A DNA stretch of 29,679 nt, taken from contig JBFGCT010000027.1 of NCBI GenBank assembly GCA_041581055.1, forward strand, positions 1 through 29,679, given 5' to 3'. The position numbers were made by a program, and so were the translations under genes. This DNA comes from JBFGCT01 sp041581055 (GTDB lineage: Bacteria; Actinomycetota; Acidimicrobiia; Acidimicrobiales; Ilumatobacteraceae). Shown piece after piece: positions 7,741-16,696 of the stretch (its first letter is position 1; each line of letters begins with the position of its first letter). The notes under the pieces are model-generated. The model was given only the letters and a program-made list of their open reading frames with translations. It searched no databases and was not told where the DNA came from.

Positions 7741-8625
7741 ATGACAGCGACGACGACGCGAGTTGCCTTCCTCGGGATGGGGGTGATGGGCGCGCCGATG
7801 GCCCGTCATCTCGCTCGGGCAGGGCACCCGCTGACCGTGTACAACCGGACCGCGGCGAAGGCGTTGGCCTGGGTGGCGCTGAACGGGCACCGGGCGGCGC
7901 CGACCCCGACCGAGGCCGCCGCCGAGGCCGACGTCGTGGCGATGTGCCTCGGCAACGACGACGACGTCCGCGAGGTCGTGCACGGACCGGTCGGCGTGCT
8001 CGACTCGATGGCGCCGGGCTCGATCCTGATCGACCACACGACGGCCTCGGCCGGCCTCGCCCGCGAGCTGTCGGGCGCCTGTGCGGAGCGTGGGGTCGGA
8101 TTCGTCGACGCGCCGGTGTCGGGCGGGCAGGCGGGCGCCGAGAACGGCCAGCTCACCGTGATGTGCGGCGCCGACGACGGAGTGGTGTTCGAGCGGGCCA
8201 AGGCGATCATCGACACCTACGCCCGGGCCTGCGTGTGCCTCGGCGGCGCGGGCAGCGGCCAGCTCACCAAGATGGTCAACCAGATCTGCATCGCCGGCCT
8301 GCTGCAAGGGCTGGCGGAGGGCGTGGCGTTCGCCCAACGCGCCGGCCTCGACGTGGACGCGGTCGTCGACGTGATCGGGAAGGGCGCCGCCCAGAGCTGG
8401 CAGATGGACAATCGGGCCTCGACGATGGCGGCCGGCGAGTACCAGTTCGGGTTCGCCGTCGAGTGGATGCGCAAGGACCTCGGGATCTGTCTGGAGGAGG
8501 CGGAGCGCAACGGCGCCCGCCTGCCGGTCGCGGCGCTCGTCGACCAGTTCTACAAGCAGGTGGTCGAGCGCGGCGGCGACCGGTGGGACACGAGCAGCCT
8601 CGTCGACCTGTTGCGCCGTCCCTGA
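7741..8625 (+). CDS. NAD(P)-dependent beta-hydroxyacid dehydrogenase (3-hydroxyisobutyrate dehydrogenase-like)
   Basis: 294 residues from ATG 7741, preceded by GAGG at 7727-7730; an upstream in-frame GTG at 7723 is less likely. The N-terminus is a Rossmann fold (FLGMGVMGAPMARHL, then VYNRT). The family signature DAPVSGG lies at about residue 125, and GQLTKMVNQ at about 175 supplies the catalytic Lys. Enzymes of this family oxidise 3-hydroxyisobutyrate, tartronate semialdehyde-type acids, or reduce related semialdehydes. Valine catabolism is a common role, but the precise substrate cannot be read from the sequence. It is convergent with the VOC gene, 13 bases away. Confidence 0.9.
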   Translation: MTATTTRVAFLGMGVMGAPMARHLARAGHPLTVYNRTAAKALAWVALNGHRAAPTPTEAAAEADVVAMCLGNDDDVREVVHGPVGVLDSMAPGSILIDHTTASAGLARELSGACAERGVGFVDAPVSGGQAGAENGQLTVMCGADDGVVFERAKAIIDTYARACVCLGGAGSGQLTKMVNQICIAGLLQGLAEGVAFAQRAGLDVDAVVDVIGKGAAQSWQMDNRASTMAAGEYQFGFAVEWMRKDLGICLEEAERNGARLPVAALVDQFYKQVVERGGDRWDTSSLVDLLRRP

Positions 8626-8638
8626 GGCGGCCGCCGGG

Positions 8639-9106
8639 TCATCCGCGGTCGTCGTCGCGCCGCATGTGCTGCCTCGCGAATTCGAACACGCCCTGGTCGT
8701 GGGAGAACTCGATCGTGTTGCCGTCGGGGTCCTTGACCATGCAGACGTAACCGATCGGGGGCGGCAGGTCGACCGCCGGCGACTGGAGCCATCCGCCGGC
8801 CTCGGCCCGGGCCGCCACCGCGTCGACGTCGGCCCGCGACGCGAGCTCGATCCCGAGGTGGGCGAACGGGCCGATCGCCGACGCCGGACCCGGGTACGGC
8901 TCGTGGCCCGGCAGGAACTGGGCGAGCACGAGCAGGAACGGGGCGTCAGGGCTGTCGCCGTGGCCGAGCCACGCGCCGTAGCCCGCGTCGTCCTCCCGCC
9001 GTGTGAGCAACTCGAGCGGGGTGTGCTCGGTGTAGAACGCGATGCTGGCGTCCAGATCGCGCACCCGCAGCGCGAGGTGGGTCCACCGGGGAAGGCGACC
9101 GGTCAA
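8639..9106 (-). CDS. VOC/glyoxalase-family protein
   Basis: 155 residues from TTG 9106, with a GAGGC ribosome site at 9115-9111. That site lies over the stop codon of the upstream aminotransferase, and the open frame continues upstream only as antisense to that gene. It is a single-subunit vicinal oxygen chelate fold: WTHLALRVRDLDASIAFY at the start, FAHLGIELASRADVDAVAARA in the middle, and VKDPDGNTIEF at the end. The first-module His, a second-module His and the final Glu are the usual metal ligands. The substrate is unknown. It is too short to be the two-module ring-cleavage dioxygenase missing from the hpa pathway in this window. It probably shares an mRNA with the aminotransferase. Confidence 0.85.
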   Translation of the reverse strand: MTGRLPRWTHLALRVRDLDASIAFYTEHTPLELLTRREDDAGYGAWLGHGDSPDAPFLLVLAQFLPGHEPYPGPASAIGPFAHLGIELASRADVDAVAARAEAGGWLQSPAVDLPPPIGYVCMVKDPDGNTIEFSHDQGVFEFARQHMRRDDDRG

Positions 9107-9113
9107 CGTGGCC

Positions 9114-10325
<1,212 letters not shown>

Positions 10326-10383
10326 GTCCGCATTCTGGCCCAGATCGGCTCGAAAAGTGATCAAGACGATAACGTCGCCGCTC
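10326..10383. promoter_or_regulatory. Divergent promoter spacer, aminotransferase/FKBP
   Basis: Only 58 bases separate the two divergent start codons. GATAAC at 10368-10373 is a likely -10 for the FKBP gene and would put the transcript start within a few bases of ATG 10384. CAGAAT on the minus strand, about 6 bases ahead of the ATG at 10325, is a possible -10 or leader element for the aminotransferase. Both transcripts would have very short or no leaders. Confidence 0.35.
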
Positions 10384-10752
10384 ATGCGCAAGCCGGACGT
10401 CACCATCCCCGACGAGCAACCGCCCGCCGAGCTCGTCATCGAGGACCTCGAGGTCGGAAACGGCGACGAGGCGGTCGCCGGCCAGGACGTGTCGGTGCAC
10501 TACGTCGGCGTCGCCTGGTCGAGCGGAGCGCAGTTCGACGCGTCGTGGGATCGCGCCGCGCCGTTCGGGTTCGGCCTCGGTGGCGGCCAGGTCATCAAGG
10601 GCTGGGACGACGGCGTGCAGGGCATGAAGGTCGGCGGCCGGCGCCGGCTGACGATCCCGCCGCACCTCGGCTACGGCTCGCGCGGCGCCGGCGGGGCGAT
10701 CGGCCCGAACGAGACGCTCGTCTTCGTCGTCGACCTGTTGTCGGTCGGCTGA
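10384..10752 (+). CDS. FKBP-type peptidyl-prolyl cis-trans isomerase
   Basis: 122 residues, a complete single FKBP domain. VSVHYVGVAWSSGAQFDASW, then PFGFGLGGGQVIKGWDDGVQGM, RRLTIPPHLGYGSRG and the closing IGPNETLVFVVDLLSV are the standard active-site strands and loops. It catalyses cis-trans isomerisation of Xaa-Pro bonds to help protein folding. No signal peptide is seen, so it is cytoplasmic. It is followed 14 bases later by the alpha/beta hydrolase on the same strand, probably one transcript. Confidence 0.94.
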   Translation: MRKPDVTIPDEQPPAELVIEDLEVGNGDEAVAGQDVSVHYVGVAWSSGAQFDASWDRAAPFGFGLGGGQVIKGWDDGVQGMKVGGRRRLTIPPHLGYGSRGAGGAIGPNETLVFVVDLLSVG

Positions 10753-10766
10753 GCACGGCGTCCCCG

Positions 10767-11636
10767 GTGACGCCGACCACCACCCGGTTCGCGGTCGGCG
10801 ACGGCGTGGAGCTGGCGGCCGACGTCGCCGGCGACCCCGGCGACCCGGCCGTGTTGCTGTTCCACGGCGGCGGCCAGACCCGGCACTCGTGGGGCGGGGC
10901 GCTGCTCGACCTGGCAGACCGCGGGTTCCATGTCGCCACGGTCGACCTTCGCGGGCATGGCGACAGCGACTGGTCGCCCGGCGGCGACTACGGGCCCGAC
11001 GTGTTCAGCTCGGACGTCATCGCCGTCGCCAGGCGGTTCGACCGGCCGGCGCTGGTCGGCGCCTCGCTCGGCGGGCTGTCGTCGCTGCGGGCGATCGCCC
11101 GGACGGCCGACGACCCGATCGCCGGCGGGCTCGTCCTCGTCGACGTCGCGCCGAGTGTCGAGATGTCCGGCGTGAACCGCATCCGCGAGTTCATGAGGCG
11201 GCACATCGACGACGGGTTCGCCTCGCTGGACGATGTGGCCGACGCCGTCCAGGCGTACAACCCGCACCGACCGCGGCCGGCGAACCTCGACGGGCTGCGC
11301 AAGAACGTCCGGCTGGGCGACGACGGTCGCTGGTACTGGCACTGGGATCCGGCGTTCATGTCGGGTCCGAACAGGTACTCCGACGAGACGCGGGCGCTCG
11401 AGGAGTCACTGCGGCGCGCGGATCTGATCGAAGCGGCGGCGTCGCTCACGATCCCGACGCTGCTCGTGCGGGGGCGGCAGAGCGACCTGCTGTCGGCCGA
11501 GGGCGCGCGGCAGTTCCTGGAGATGGTGCCGCACGCCGAGTTCGCCGACGTCGCCGGCGCCGGTCACATGGTCGCCGGCGACCGGAACGACGCGTTCAAC
11601 GAGGCGGTCGTCGGCTTCCTCGCCCGCCTGCGCTGA
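10767..11636 (+). CDS. Alpha/beta-fold hydrolase
   Basis: 289 residues from GTG 10767. A much longer upstream open frame exists only because it runs antisense to the aminotransferase and out of frame through the FKBP gene. The oxyanion-hole strand is LLFHGGGQTRHSW, the nucleophile elbow is GASLGG (Ser), the acid lies at RGRQSD, and the catalytic His is in GAGHMV near the end. These fit epoxide-hydrolase/haloperoxidase-type hydrolases. The substrate is not readable. The 3' end overlaps the convergent marR-type gene by 41 bases. Confidence 0.9.
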   Translation: MTPTTTRFAVGDGVELAADVAGDPGDPAVLLFHGGGQTRHSWGGALLDLADRGFHVATVDLRGHGDSDWSPGGDYGPDVFSSDVIAVARRFDRPALVGASLGGLSSLRAIARTADDPIAGGLVLVDVAPSVEMSGVNRIREFMRRHIDDGFASLDDVADAVQAYNPHRPRPANLDGLRKNVRLGDDGRWYWHWDPAFMSGPNRYSDETRALEESLRRADLIEAAASLTIPTLLVRGRQSDLLSAEGARQFLEMVPHAEFADVAGAGHMVAGDRNDAFNEAVVGFLARLR

Positions 11637-12114
11637 CCCGCCGCGGCCCGGCGCCGTCGAGCGCGGCCACCCGGCCGAGCAGCGCGTACAGCGCGTCGAG
11701 CTCGGGCCCGCCGAGCGATTGCTCGATCCGCGCGTATTGGGCCTCGCTCTCGGGGGCGATCGAGGCTACGAGCGCCCGCCCGGCGCCGGTGATCTGGATC
11801 TCGGCCCGGCGGGCGTCGTCGCCGCCGGTCCGCCGTTCGACGAGGCCGCGTCCGCCGAGCGTGGCCAACATGCGCGACAGGCTCGGGCCGAGGAGGTAGG
11901 TCTCCTCGGCGAGCGCCCCGACCGACTGCGGCTCGTCGGCGTCGGCGAGGGCGCGCAGGACGCGCCACTGCTGTTCGGTCAGCCCGTGCTCCTTGAGGAT
12001 CGGCCGGAAGCGCCGCATCACCGTCTCGCGGGCGCGCAGCAGCGCCATCGGCAGCGAGCGCTCGAACCCGCGCATCCCCAGCGCTCCCCGCGCGGTGTCC
12101 GCCGCGTCACTCAT
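11596..12114 (-). CDS. hpaR: MarR-family regulator, HpaR type
   Basis: 172 residues. The winged helix-turn-helix is clear: RFRPILKEHGLTEQQWRVLRAL, then a recognition helix near SLSRMLATLGGRGLVERR. It resembles HpaR, the repressor of homoprotocatechuate degradation operons. HpaR-type repressors are dimers that block transcription until an aromatic acid binds. Its ATG lies inside the last codons of hpaG (8-base overlap), so regulator and enzyme are coupled and the regulator probably controls its own operon from the shared spacer at 12965-13002. The Arg-rich tail after about residue 145 runs into the 3' end of the convergent hydrolase. Confidence 0.85.
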   Translation of the reverse strand: MSDAADTARGALGMRGFERSLPMALLRARETVMRRFRPILKEHGLTEQQWRVLRALADADEPQSVGALAEETYLLGPSLSRMLATLGGRGLVERRTGGDDARRAEIQITGAGRALVASIAPESEAQYARIEQSLGGPELDALYALLGRVAALDGAGPRRVSAGGRGSRRPPR

Positions 12115-12964
12115 CGCGGACGCCGTTGCGCAACGTGCCGATCTCGGGCGCCGACACCTCGACCACGTCGCCCGGAACGAGGTACCGGGGCGGATCGAAG
12201 CGGGCGCCGGCCCCGGTCGGCGTGCCGGTGAAGATGATGTCGCCTGAGGAGAGTGTGCAGAACGTCGACAGGTACTCGATCTGGTACGCGATCGGATAGG
12301 CCATCGTCGCCGTGGTGTCGTCCTGGCGCAGCTCGCCGTTGACCCGCGTCGTCAGACGGAGCCGCTCGACGTCGGCGATCTCGTCCATCGTCACCATCCA
12401 CGGGCCGATCGCCCCGGACGAGTCCCAGTTCTTCCCCTGCGTGACGTTGAACTTGGCGTGGCGCACCCAGTCGCGGATCGTCCCCTCGTTGCCGAGCGTG
12501 AGCCCGGCGAGGTGGTCGAGGGCGGCGGCGCGCTGGATGCGGCGGCCGCCGGCGCCGATGACGGCGACGATCTCGCCCTCGTAGTCGAGCTGGTCGCTCT
12601 CGGGCGGCCGGACGAGATCCTGCCCGTGAGCGACGAGCGAGCTGGGGAAGCGGACGAAGACGCTCGGCTTGTCGGGCGCGTCCTGGCCGTCGCGGTACTC
12701 CGCGTTGCGGCCGCCGTAGTTGACGCCGATGCAGAAGATCTTCCCCGGGCGGGGGATCGTCGGCTCGTACTCGATGTCGTCGATCGCGGTGTCGGCCGTC
12801 AAGCGGGACGCGATCGCGCGGGCCTCGGCCAGGCGGCCTTCGGCGAGCAGGTGGCTGAGGTCGGTCACGCCCGCCATCCGCCGGCCGAGGTCGATGACCC
12901 CGCCCTGATCGTCGAGCGCGCCGAACGACCGAGCGCCGGCGTGGGAGTAGGACAGGAACTTCAT
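12107..12964 (-). CDS. hpaG: Fumarylacetoacetate hydrolase-family enzyme, HpaG-like isomerase/decarboxylase
   Basis: 285 residues: a short N-terminal domain, then the FAH catalytic fold. IFCIGVNYGGRNAEY and LDYEGEIVAVIG carry the substrate loop and two metal-binding Glu. GNEGTIRDWVRHAKFNVTQGK follows, with Glu where most FAH proteins have Asp, as I recall for some HpaG-like homologues. TGTPTGAG closes the fold. In the homoprotocatechuate meta pathway HpaG decarboxylates 5-oxopent-3-ene-1,2,5-tricarboxylate and isomerises the product to 2-oxohept-3-enedioate. Enteric HpaG is two fused copies; this is one. It is divergent from hpaF and overlaps hpaR. Context with hpaF, hpaE and hpaH supports the name. 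Confidence 0.85.
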   Translation of the reverse strand: MKFLSYSHAGARSFGALDDQGGVIDLGRRMAGVTDLSHLLAEGRLAEARAIASRLTADTAIDDIEYEPTIPRPGKIFCIGVNYGGRNAEYRDGQDAPDKPSVFVRFPSSLVAHGQDLVRPPESDQLDYEGEIVAVIGAGGRRIQRAAALDHLAGLTLGNEGTIRDWVRHAKFNVTQGKNWDSSGAIGPWMVTMDEIADVERLRLTTRVNGELRQDDTTATMAYPIAYQIEYLSTFCTLSSGDIIFTGTPTGAGARFDPPRYLVPGDVVEVSAPEIGTLRNGVRDE

Positions 12965-12974
12965 CTTGCGTCAA

Positions 12975-12994
12975 TACATAACATGTTAGATAAT
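12975..12994. promoter_or_regulatory. Candidate HpaR operator and overlapping divergent -10 boxes
   Basis: TAACATGTTA at 12979-12988 is a perfect 10-base palindrome. AT pairs at 12975-12976 and 12991-12992 extend the symmetry. It sits in an AT-rich 38-base spacer between hpaG and hpaF inside very GC-rich DNA. GATAAT at 12989-12994 is a good -10 for hpaF and would start the mRNA at or next to ATG 13003. On the minus strand TATGTA (12980-12975) would start the hpaG mRNA within about 4 bases of its ATG. A repressor bound to the palindrome would cover both -10 boxes. Confidence 0.65.
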
Positions 12995-13002
12995 GCAGCG
13001 CA

Positions 13003-13392
13003 ATGCCGCATGTGACGATCGAGTACTCCGCCAACGTGGCCGACGTGACCGACATCGACGGCCTGGTCGGCGCGTTGCACGACGCCGCGCTGGCGACGGG
13101 CGTGGCCCCGCTCGACGCGCTGCGGACGCGGGCCGTGGCGCGGGAGCACTACGCAGTCGGCGATCGCCACCCCGACAACATGTTCGTGGCGGTGACGGCG
13201 CGCCTCGCCGTCGGGCGTACCGCCGAGCAGCGCCAGACCCTGCTCGACGCGCTGCTGGCGGCCCTCGACGCGCGGCTCGGGCCGGCGCAGGACACGATGA
13301 TGCTCAGCGTCGAGTGTCAAGAGATCGAGCCGGCGATGCGGATCAACAAGAACAACCTGCGGCCCGCGATCGCCGCCCGAGCGGGGGGCTGA
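13003..13392 (+). CDS. hpaF: 5-carboxymethyl-2-hydroxymuconate delta-isomerase
   Basis: 129 residues. The mature protein starts with Pro (MPHVTIEYSAN), the catalytic N-terminal proline of the CHMI branch of the tautomerase superfamily. The rest matches family length and pattern, with DNMFVAVTARLAVGRTAEQR and the basic MRINKNNLRP near the end. It isomerises 5-carboxymethyl-2-hydroxymuconate in the meta-cleavage route from homoprotocatechuate. It is probably translated from a leaderless or near-leaderless mRNA. hpaE starts 1 base after its stop codon. Confidence 0.9.
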   Translation: MPHVTIEYSANVADVTDIDGLVGALHDAALATGVAPLDALRTRAVAREHYAVGDRHPDNMFVAVTARLAVGRTAEQRQTLLDALLAALDARLGPAQDTMMLSVECQEIEPAMRINKNNLRPAIAARAGG

Positions 13393-13393
13393 G

Positions 13394-14929
13394 ATGGCGA
13401 CGACCAAGAGCTTCGGCGAGTTGTCGGCGATCGGCGCCGCGGCGGTCGAGCGCTTCGCCGCCGCGCCGCTTCCGCACCTGATCGACGGCCGGCCGGCGGC
13501 CAGCGTGAGCGGCGAGACGTTCGACAACCACTCGCCGGTCGACGGGACGCTGCTCGGTCGGGTGGCGGCGGGCGGCGCCGCCGATGTCGACGCCGCGGCG
13601 ACGGCCGCGGCCGGCGCGTTCGCCGACTGGTCCGCCCGTCCCGGACGGGAGCGCAAGCGGATCCTGAACGACGTCGCCGCGCTGATCGAGGCGCGGGCCG
13701 ACGAGATCGCCGCCGTCGAGTGTCTCGACACCGGCCAGACCATTCGCTTCATGAGCGCCGCCGCCGTCCGCGGCGCCGAGAACTTCCGGTTCTTCGCCGA
13801 CCACGCGCCCTCGGCCCACGACGGCCGCTCGATGCCCGACGAGCACCACGTCAACTACTCGACGCGCCGCGCGCTCGGGCCGGTCGGGGTGATCACGCCG
13901 TGGAACACGCCGTTCATGCTGTCGACGTGGAAGATCGCCCCGGCGCTGGCGGCGGGCTGCACCGTGGTGCACAAGCCGGCCGAGTGGAGCCCGTGCACGG
14001 CGGCGCTGCTGTCGGAGATCGCGCTGGAGGCCGGGCTGCCGCCGGGCGTGCTGAACACCGTGCACGGGTTGGGGGAGACCGCCGGCAAGGCGCTCACCGA
14101 ACACCCCGCGGTCAAGGCGATCGCCTTCGTCGGCGAGTCGGCGACCGGGTCGGCGATCCAGGCGCAGAGCGCGCCGACGCTCAAGCGGCTGCACTTCGAG
14201 CTCGGCGGCAAGAACCCGGTGCTCGTGTTCGACGACGCCGACCTCGACCGGGCGCTCGACGCGGTGGTGTTCATGATCTACAGCCTCAACGGTGAGCGCT
14301 GCACGTCGTCGAGCCGGCTGCTCGTCCAGCGGTCGATCCACGACGGGTTCGTGGCGCGGCTGACCGAGCGGGTGCGGGCGCTGCGCGTCGGGCACCCGCT
14401 CGACCCGGCCACCGAGATCGGCCCGCTGATCCATCCCCGCCACTGCGCGAAGGTGCGCGGCTACCGGGCGACGGCCGAGGCGGAGGGGGCGACGGTCGTC
14501 GTCGGCGGGGGAGCGCCGGCCGACCCGGACGGCTACTACGTCGACCCGATGCTGTTCACCGGGGCGACCAACTCGATGCGCGTCGCCCAGGAGGAGATCT
14601 TCGGCCCCGTGCTGACCGTGATCCCGTTCGACGACGAGGCGGATGCGGTCTCGATCGCCAACGACATCGAGTACGGCCTTGCCGGGTACCTGTGGACGGG
14701 CGACACCGGCCGTGCGCACCGCGTCGCCCGCGATCTCGACGCCGGGATGATCTGGGTCAACAGCCAGAACGTCCGCCACCTCCCGACGCCGTTCGGCGGG
14801 ACGAAGCGCAGCGGCATCGGGCGCGACGGCGGCCCCGAGTACTCGTTCGAGTTCTACATGGAGACCAAGAACGTCGCCGTCGCCTACGACACGCACCCGA
14901 TCGCCACGCTCGGCCGGGTCGACCGATGA
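13394..14929 (+). CDS. hpaE: 5-carboxymethyl-2-hydroxymuconate semialdehyde dehydrogenase
   Basis: 511 residues, full-length aldehyde dehydrogenase. It shows VITPWNTPFMLSTWKIAPAL, the NAD-binding FVGESATGSAI, the general base Glu at about 269 in ELGGKNP, and the nucleophile Cys at about 303 in NGERCTSS. The close is the canonical TPFGGTKRSGIGRDGG. HpaE oxidises 5-carboxymethyl-2-hydroxymuconate semialdehyde to the acid with NAD+, right after ring cleavage. Assignment to this substrate rests on position between hpaF and hpaH and on overall likeness to HpaE. It overlaps hpaH by 4 bases (ATGA). Confidence 0.9.
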   Translation: MATTKSFGELSAIGAAAVERFAAAPLPHLIDGRPAASVSGETFDNHSPVDGTLLGRVAAGGAADVDAAATAAAGAFADWSARPGRERKRILNDVAALIEARADEIAAVECLDTGQTIRFMSAAAVRGAENFRFFADHAPSAHDGRSMPDEHHVNYSTRRALGPVGVITPWNTPFMLSTWKIAPALAAGCTVVHKPAEWSPCTAALLSEIALEAGLPPGVLNTVHGLGETAGKALTEHPAVKAIAFVGESATGSAIQAQSAPTLKRLHFELGGKNPVLVFDDADLDRALDAVVFMIYSLNGERCTSSSRLLVQRSIHDGFVARLTERVRALRVGHPLDPATEIGPLIHPRHCAKVRGYRATAEAEGATVVVGGGAPADPDGYYVDPMLFTGATNSMRVAQEEIFGPVLTVIPFDDEADAVSIANDIEYGLAGYLWTGDTGRAHRVARDLDAGMIWVNSQNVRHLPTPFGGTKRSGIGRDGGPEYSFEFYMETKNVAVAYDTHPIATLGRVDR

Positions 14930-15744
14930 CGACGCTGTCGGCCGGGCAGATCGCCGACATCGCCGCGGCGCACGAGGAGGCGCGGCGGACGGCGGCGGCG
15001 ATCGACCCGCCGACCCGCGCCCATCCCGACATGACCCTGGAGGACGCGTACGCCGTCCAGGGGGCGTGGATCGAGCTCCAGGTGGCGAACGGCGCCGGCG
15101 TGCGCGGCCACAAGATCGGGTTGACCAGCCGGGCGATGCAGCAGGCGATGAAGATCGACGAGCCCGACTTCGGCGCGCTGCTCGACGACATGTTCATCGA
15201 GTCCGGCGCCACGATCCGCGCCGCCGACCACCTCGACCCGAAGCTCGAGGCCGAGTTCGCGTTCGTGCTCGGAGCGCCGCTCGACCGCCCCGACCTGACC
15301 GCCGCCGACGTCTACGCGGCGACCGACCACGTCGTGCCGGCGCTCGAACTGATCGACGCCCGCTCGCACCGCGTGCACCCGGACGACGGCCGGACGCGCA
15401 CCGTCATCGACACGATCTCGGACAACGCCGCCGCCGCCGGCGTCGTGCTCGGGTCGGAGCTGGTGTCCCCCGCGGAGGCGGCGCACGGCGCGCTGCGCTG
15501 GGCGGGGGCGATCTGCAAGCGCAACGGCGTGGTCGAGGAGACCGGGCTGGGCGCCGGCGTGCTCGACGACCCGGTGACCGGCGTCGTGTGGCTGGCCAAC
15601 CGGCTGCACGGTCTCGGGATCGCCCTCGCGGCGGGCGAGACGATCCTCGCCGGTTCGTTCACCCGCCCGGTCGACTGCCGGGCCGGTGACGAGTTCCACG
15701 TCGACTTCGGCCCGCTCGGCGTGATCGAGCTGGCCGTCTCCTGA
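14926..15744 (+). CDS. hpaH: 2-oxohept-3-ene-1,7-dioate hydratase
   Basis: 272 residues, a member of the FAH-like hydratase/decarboxylase family (HpaH/MhpD/XylJ). VRGHKIGLTSRAMQQAMKIDEPDFGALLDDM, split around residues 62-90, is the family hallmark. LEAEFAFVLG supplies metal-binding Glu residues, and ISDNAAAAGVVLG and AGSFTRPV close the active site. It adds water to 2-oxohept-3-enedioate to give the substrate of the HpaI aldolase. The start overlaps hpaE by 4 bases. After it the strand holds panB, so no hpaI or hpaD follows. Confidence 0.92.
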   Translation: MTTLSAGQIADIAAAHEEARRTAAAIDPPTRAHPDMTLEDAYAVQGAWIELQVANGAGVRGHKIGLTSRAMQQAMKIDEPDFGALLDDMFIESGATIRAADHLDPKLEAEFAFVLGAPLDRPDLTAADVYAATDHVVPALELIDARSHRVHPDDGRTRTVIDTISDNAAAAGVVLGSELVSPAEAAHGALRWAGAICKRNGVVEETGLGAGVLDDPVTGVVWLANRLHGLGIALAAGETILAGSFTRPVDCRAGDEFHVDFGPLGVIELAVS

Positions 15745-15799
15745 GCGCGGCGCCGGTCCTCCTGGTGACGCGGCCCGCCGCACCGTCTACGGTGGGACC

Positions 15800-16648
15800 G
15801 TGACTGACGAGGCTCGCCCCTACGGCGGCGGTTCGGACAACCCGGCGTTGAAACGGGTCCGCACCCGTCACTTCCAGCGGGCCAAGGAGCAGGGGATCAA
15901 GATCACCGGGCTCACGAGCTACGACTTCCTCTCGGCGGCGATCTTCGACGAGGCCGGGATCGACTTCCTGCTCGTCGGCGACTCGGCGGGCAACACGGTC
16001 TTCGGCTACGACACGACGATCCCGGTGACGGTCGACGAGCTGATCCCGCTGACGGCGGCGGTCGTGCGCGGCGCCAGCCGGGCGCTGGTCATCGCCGACA
16101 TGCCGTTCGGGTCGTACGAGAACAGTCCGGACGAGGCGCTGCACACGGCGATCCGCTTCATGAAGGAGACCGGCTGTCACGCCGTCAAGCTCGAAGGCGG
16201 CTACCGCAGCTCGAAGCAGATCAAGCGCGTGGTGCGGGCGGGTATCCCGGTGATGGCCCACATCGGGTTCACGCCGCAGAGCGAGCACGGCCTGGGCGGC
16301 CACATCATCCAGGGGCGGGGCGAGGAAGCCGAGCAGTTGCTCGCCGACGCCCACGCCGTCGAGGAGGCCGGCGCCTTCGCCGTCGTGTTGGAGATGGTGC
16401 CGTCGGCGATCGCCGGCCAGGTGACCGAGGAGCTGTCGATCCCGACGATCTCGGTCGGCGCCGGGCCGCACTGCGACGGTCAGCTGCTGGTCTGGTCGGA
16501 CTGGGCCGGGTTCACGCAGGGCCGGATCCCGCGGTTCGTCAAGCAGTACGCAGAGATCGGCAAGACGCTCCAGGCCGCCGCCGAGGCGTTCCGCCGTGAC
16601 GTCGAGTCCGGCGTGTACCCGGCGCCCGAGCACGAGTACGGCGAGTAG
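15800..16648 (+). CDS. panB: 3-methyl-2-oxobutanoate hydroxymethyltransferase
   Basis: 282 residues from GTG 15800 with GGTGGG at 15791-15796. PanB TIM-barrel motifs are all present: LTSYDFLSAAIFDEAG, LLVGDSAGNTVFGYDTT, IADMPFGSY, AVKLEGG, MAHIGFTPQS, and SVGAGPHCDGQLLVW. It transfers a hydroxymethyl group from 5,10-methylene-THF to 2-oxoisovalerate to make ketopantoate, the first committed step to pantothenate and CoA. It has a short N-terminal extension. The gene seems to stand alone, 55 bases after hpaH. Confidence 0.96.
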   Translation: MTDEARPYGGGSDNPALKRVRTRHFQRAKEQGIKITGLTSYDFLSAAIFDEAGIDFLLVGDSAGNTVFGYDTTIPVTVDELIPLTAAVVRGASRALVIADMPFGSYENSPDEALHTAIRFMKETGCHAVKLEGGYRSSKQIKRVVRAGIPVMAHIGFTPQSEHGLGGHIIQGRGEEAEQLLADAHAVEEAGAFAVVLEMVPSAIAGQVTEELSIPTISVGAGPHCDGQLLVWSDWAGFTQGRIPRFVKQYAEIGKTLQAAAEAFRRDVESGVYPAPEHEYGE

Positions 16649-16696
16649 ACCAGGCGCTTCCGGTTCGAGCCGATGGCGGCGCGCCCCGTTGGTCGG

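Noticed and set aside
13343..14896. 517-codon minus-strand open frame
   Set aside because: It is the complement of hpaE. hpaE has all aldehyde dehydrogenase motifs, while the minus frame has none and is Arg/His-rich.
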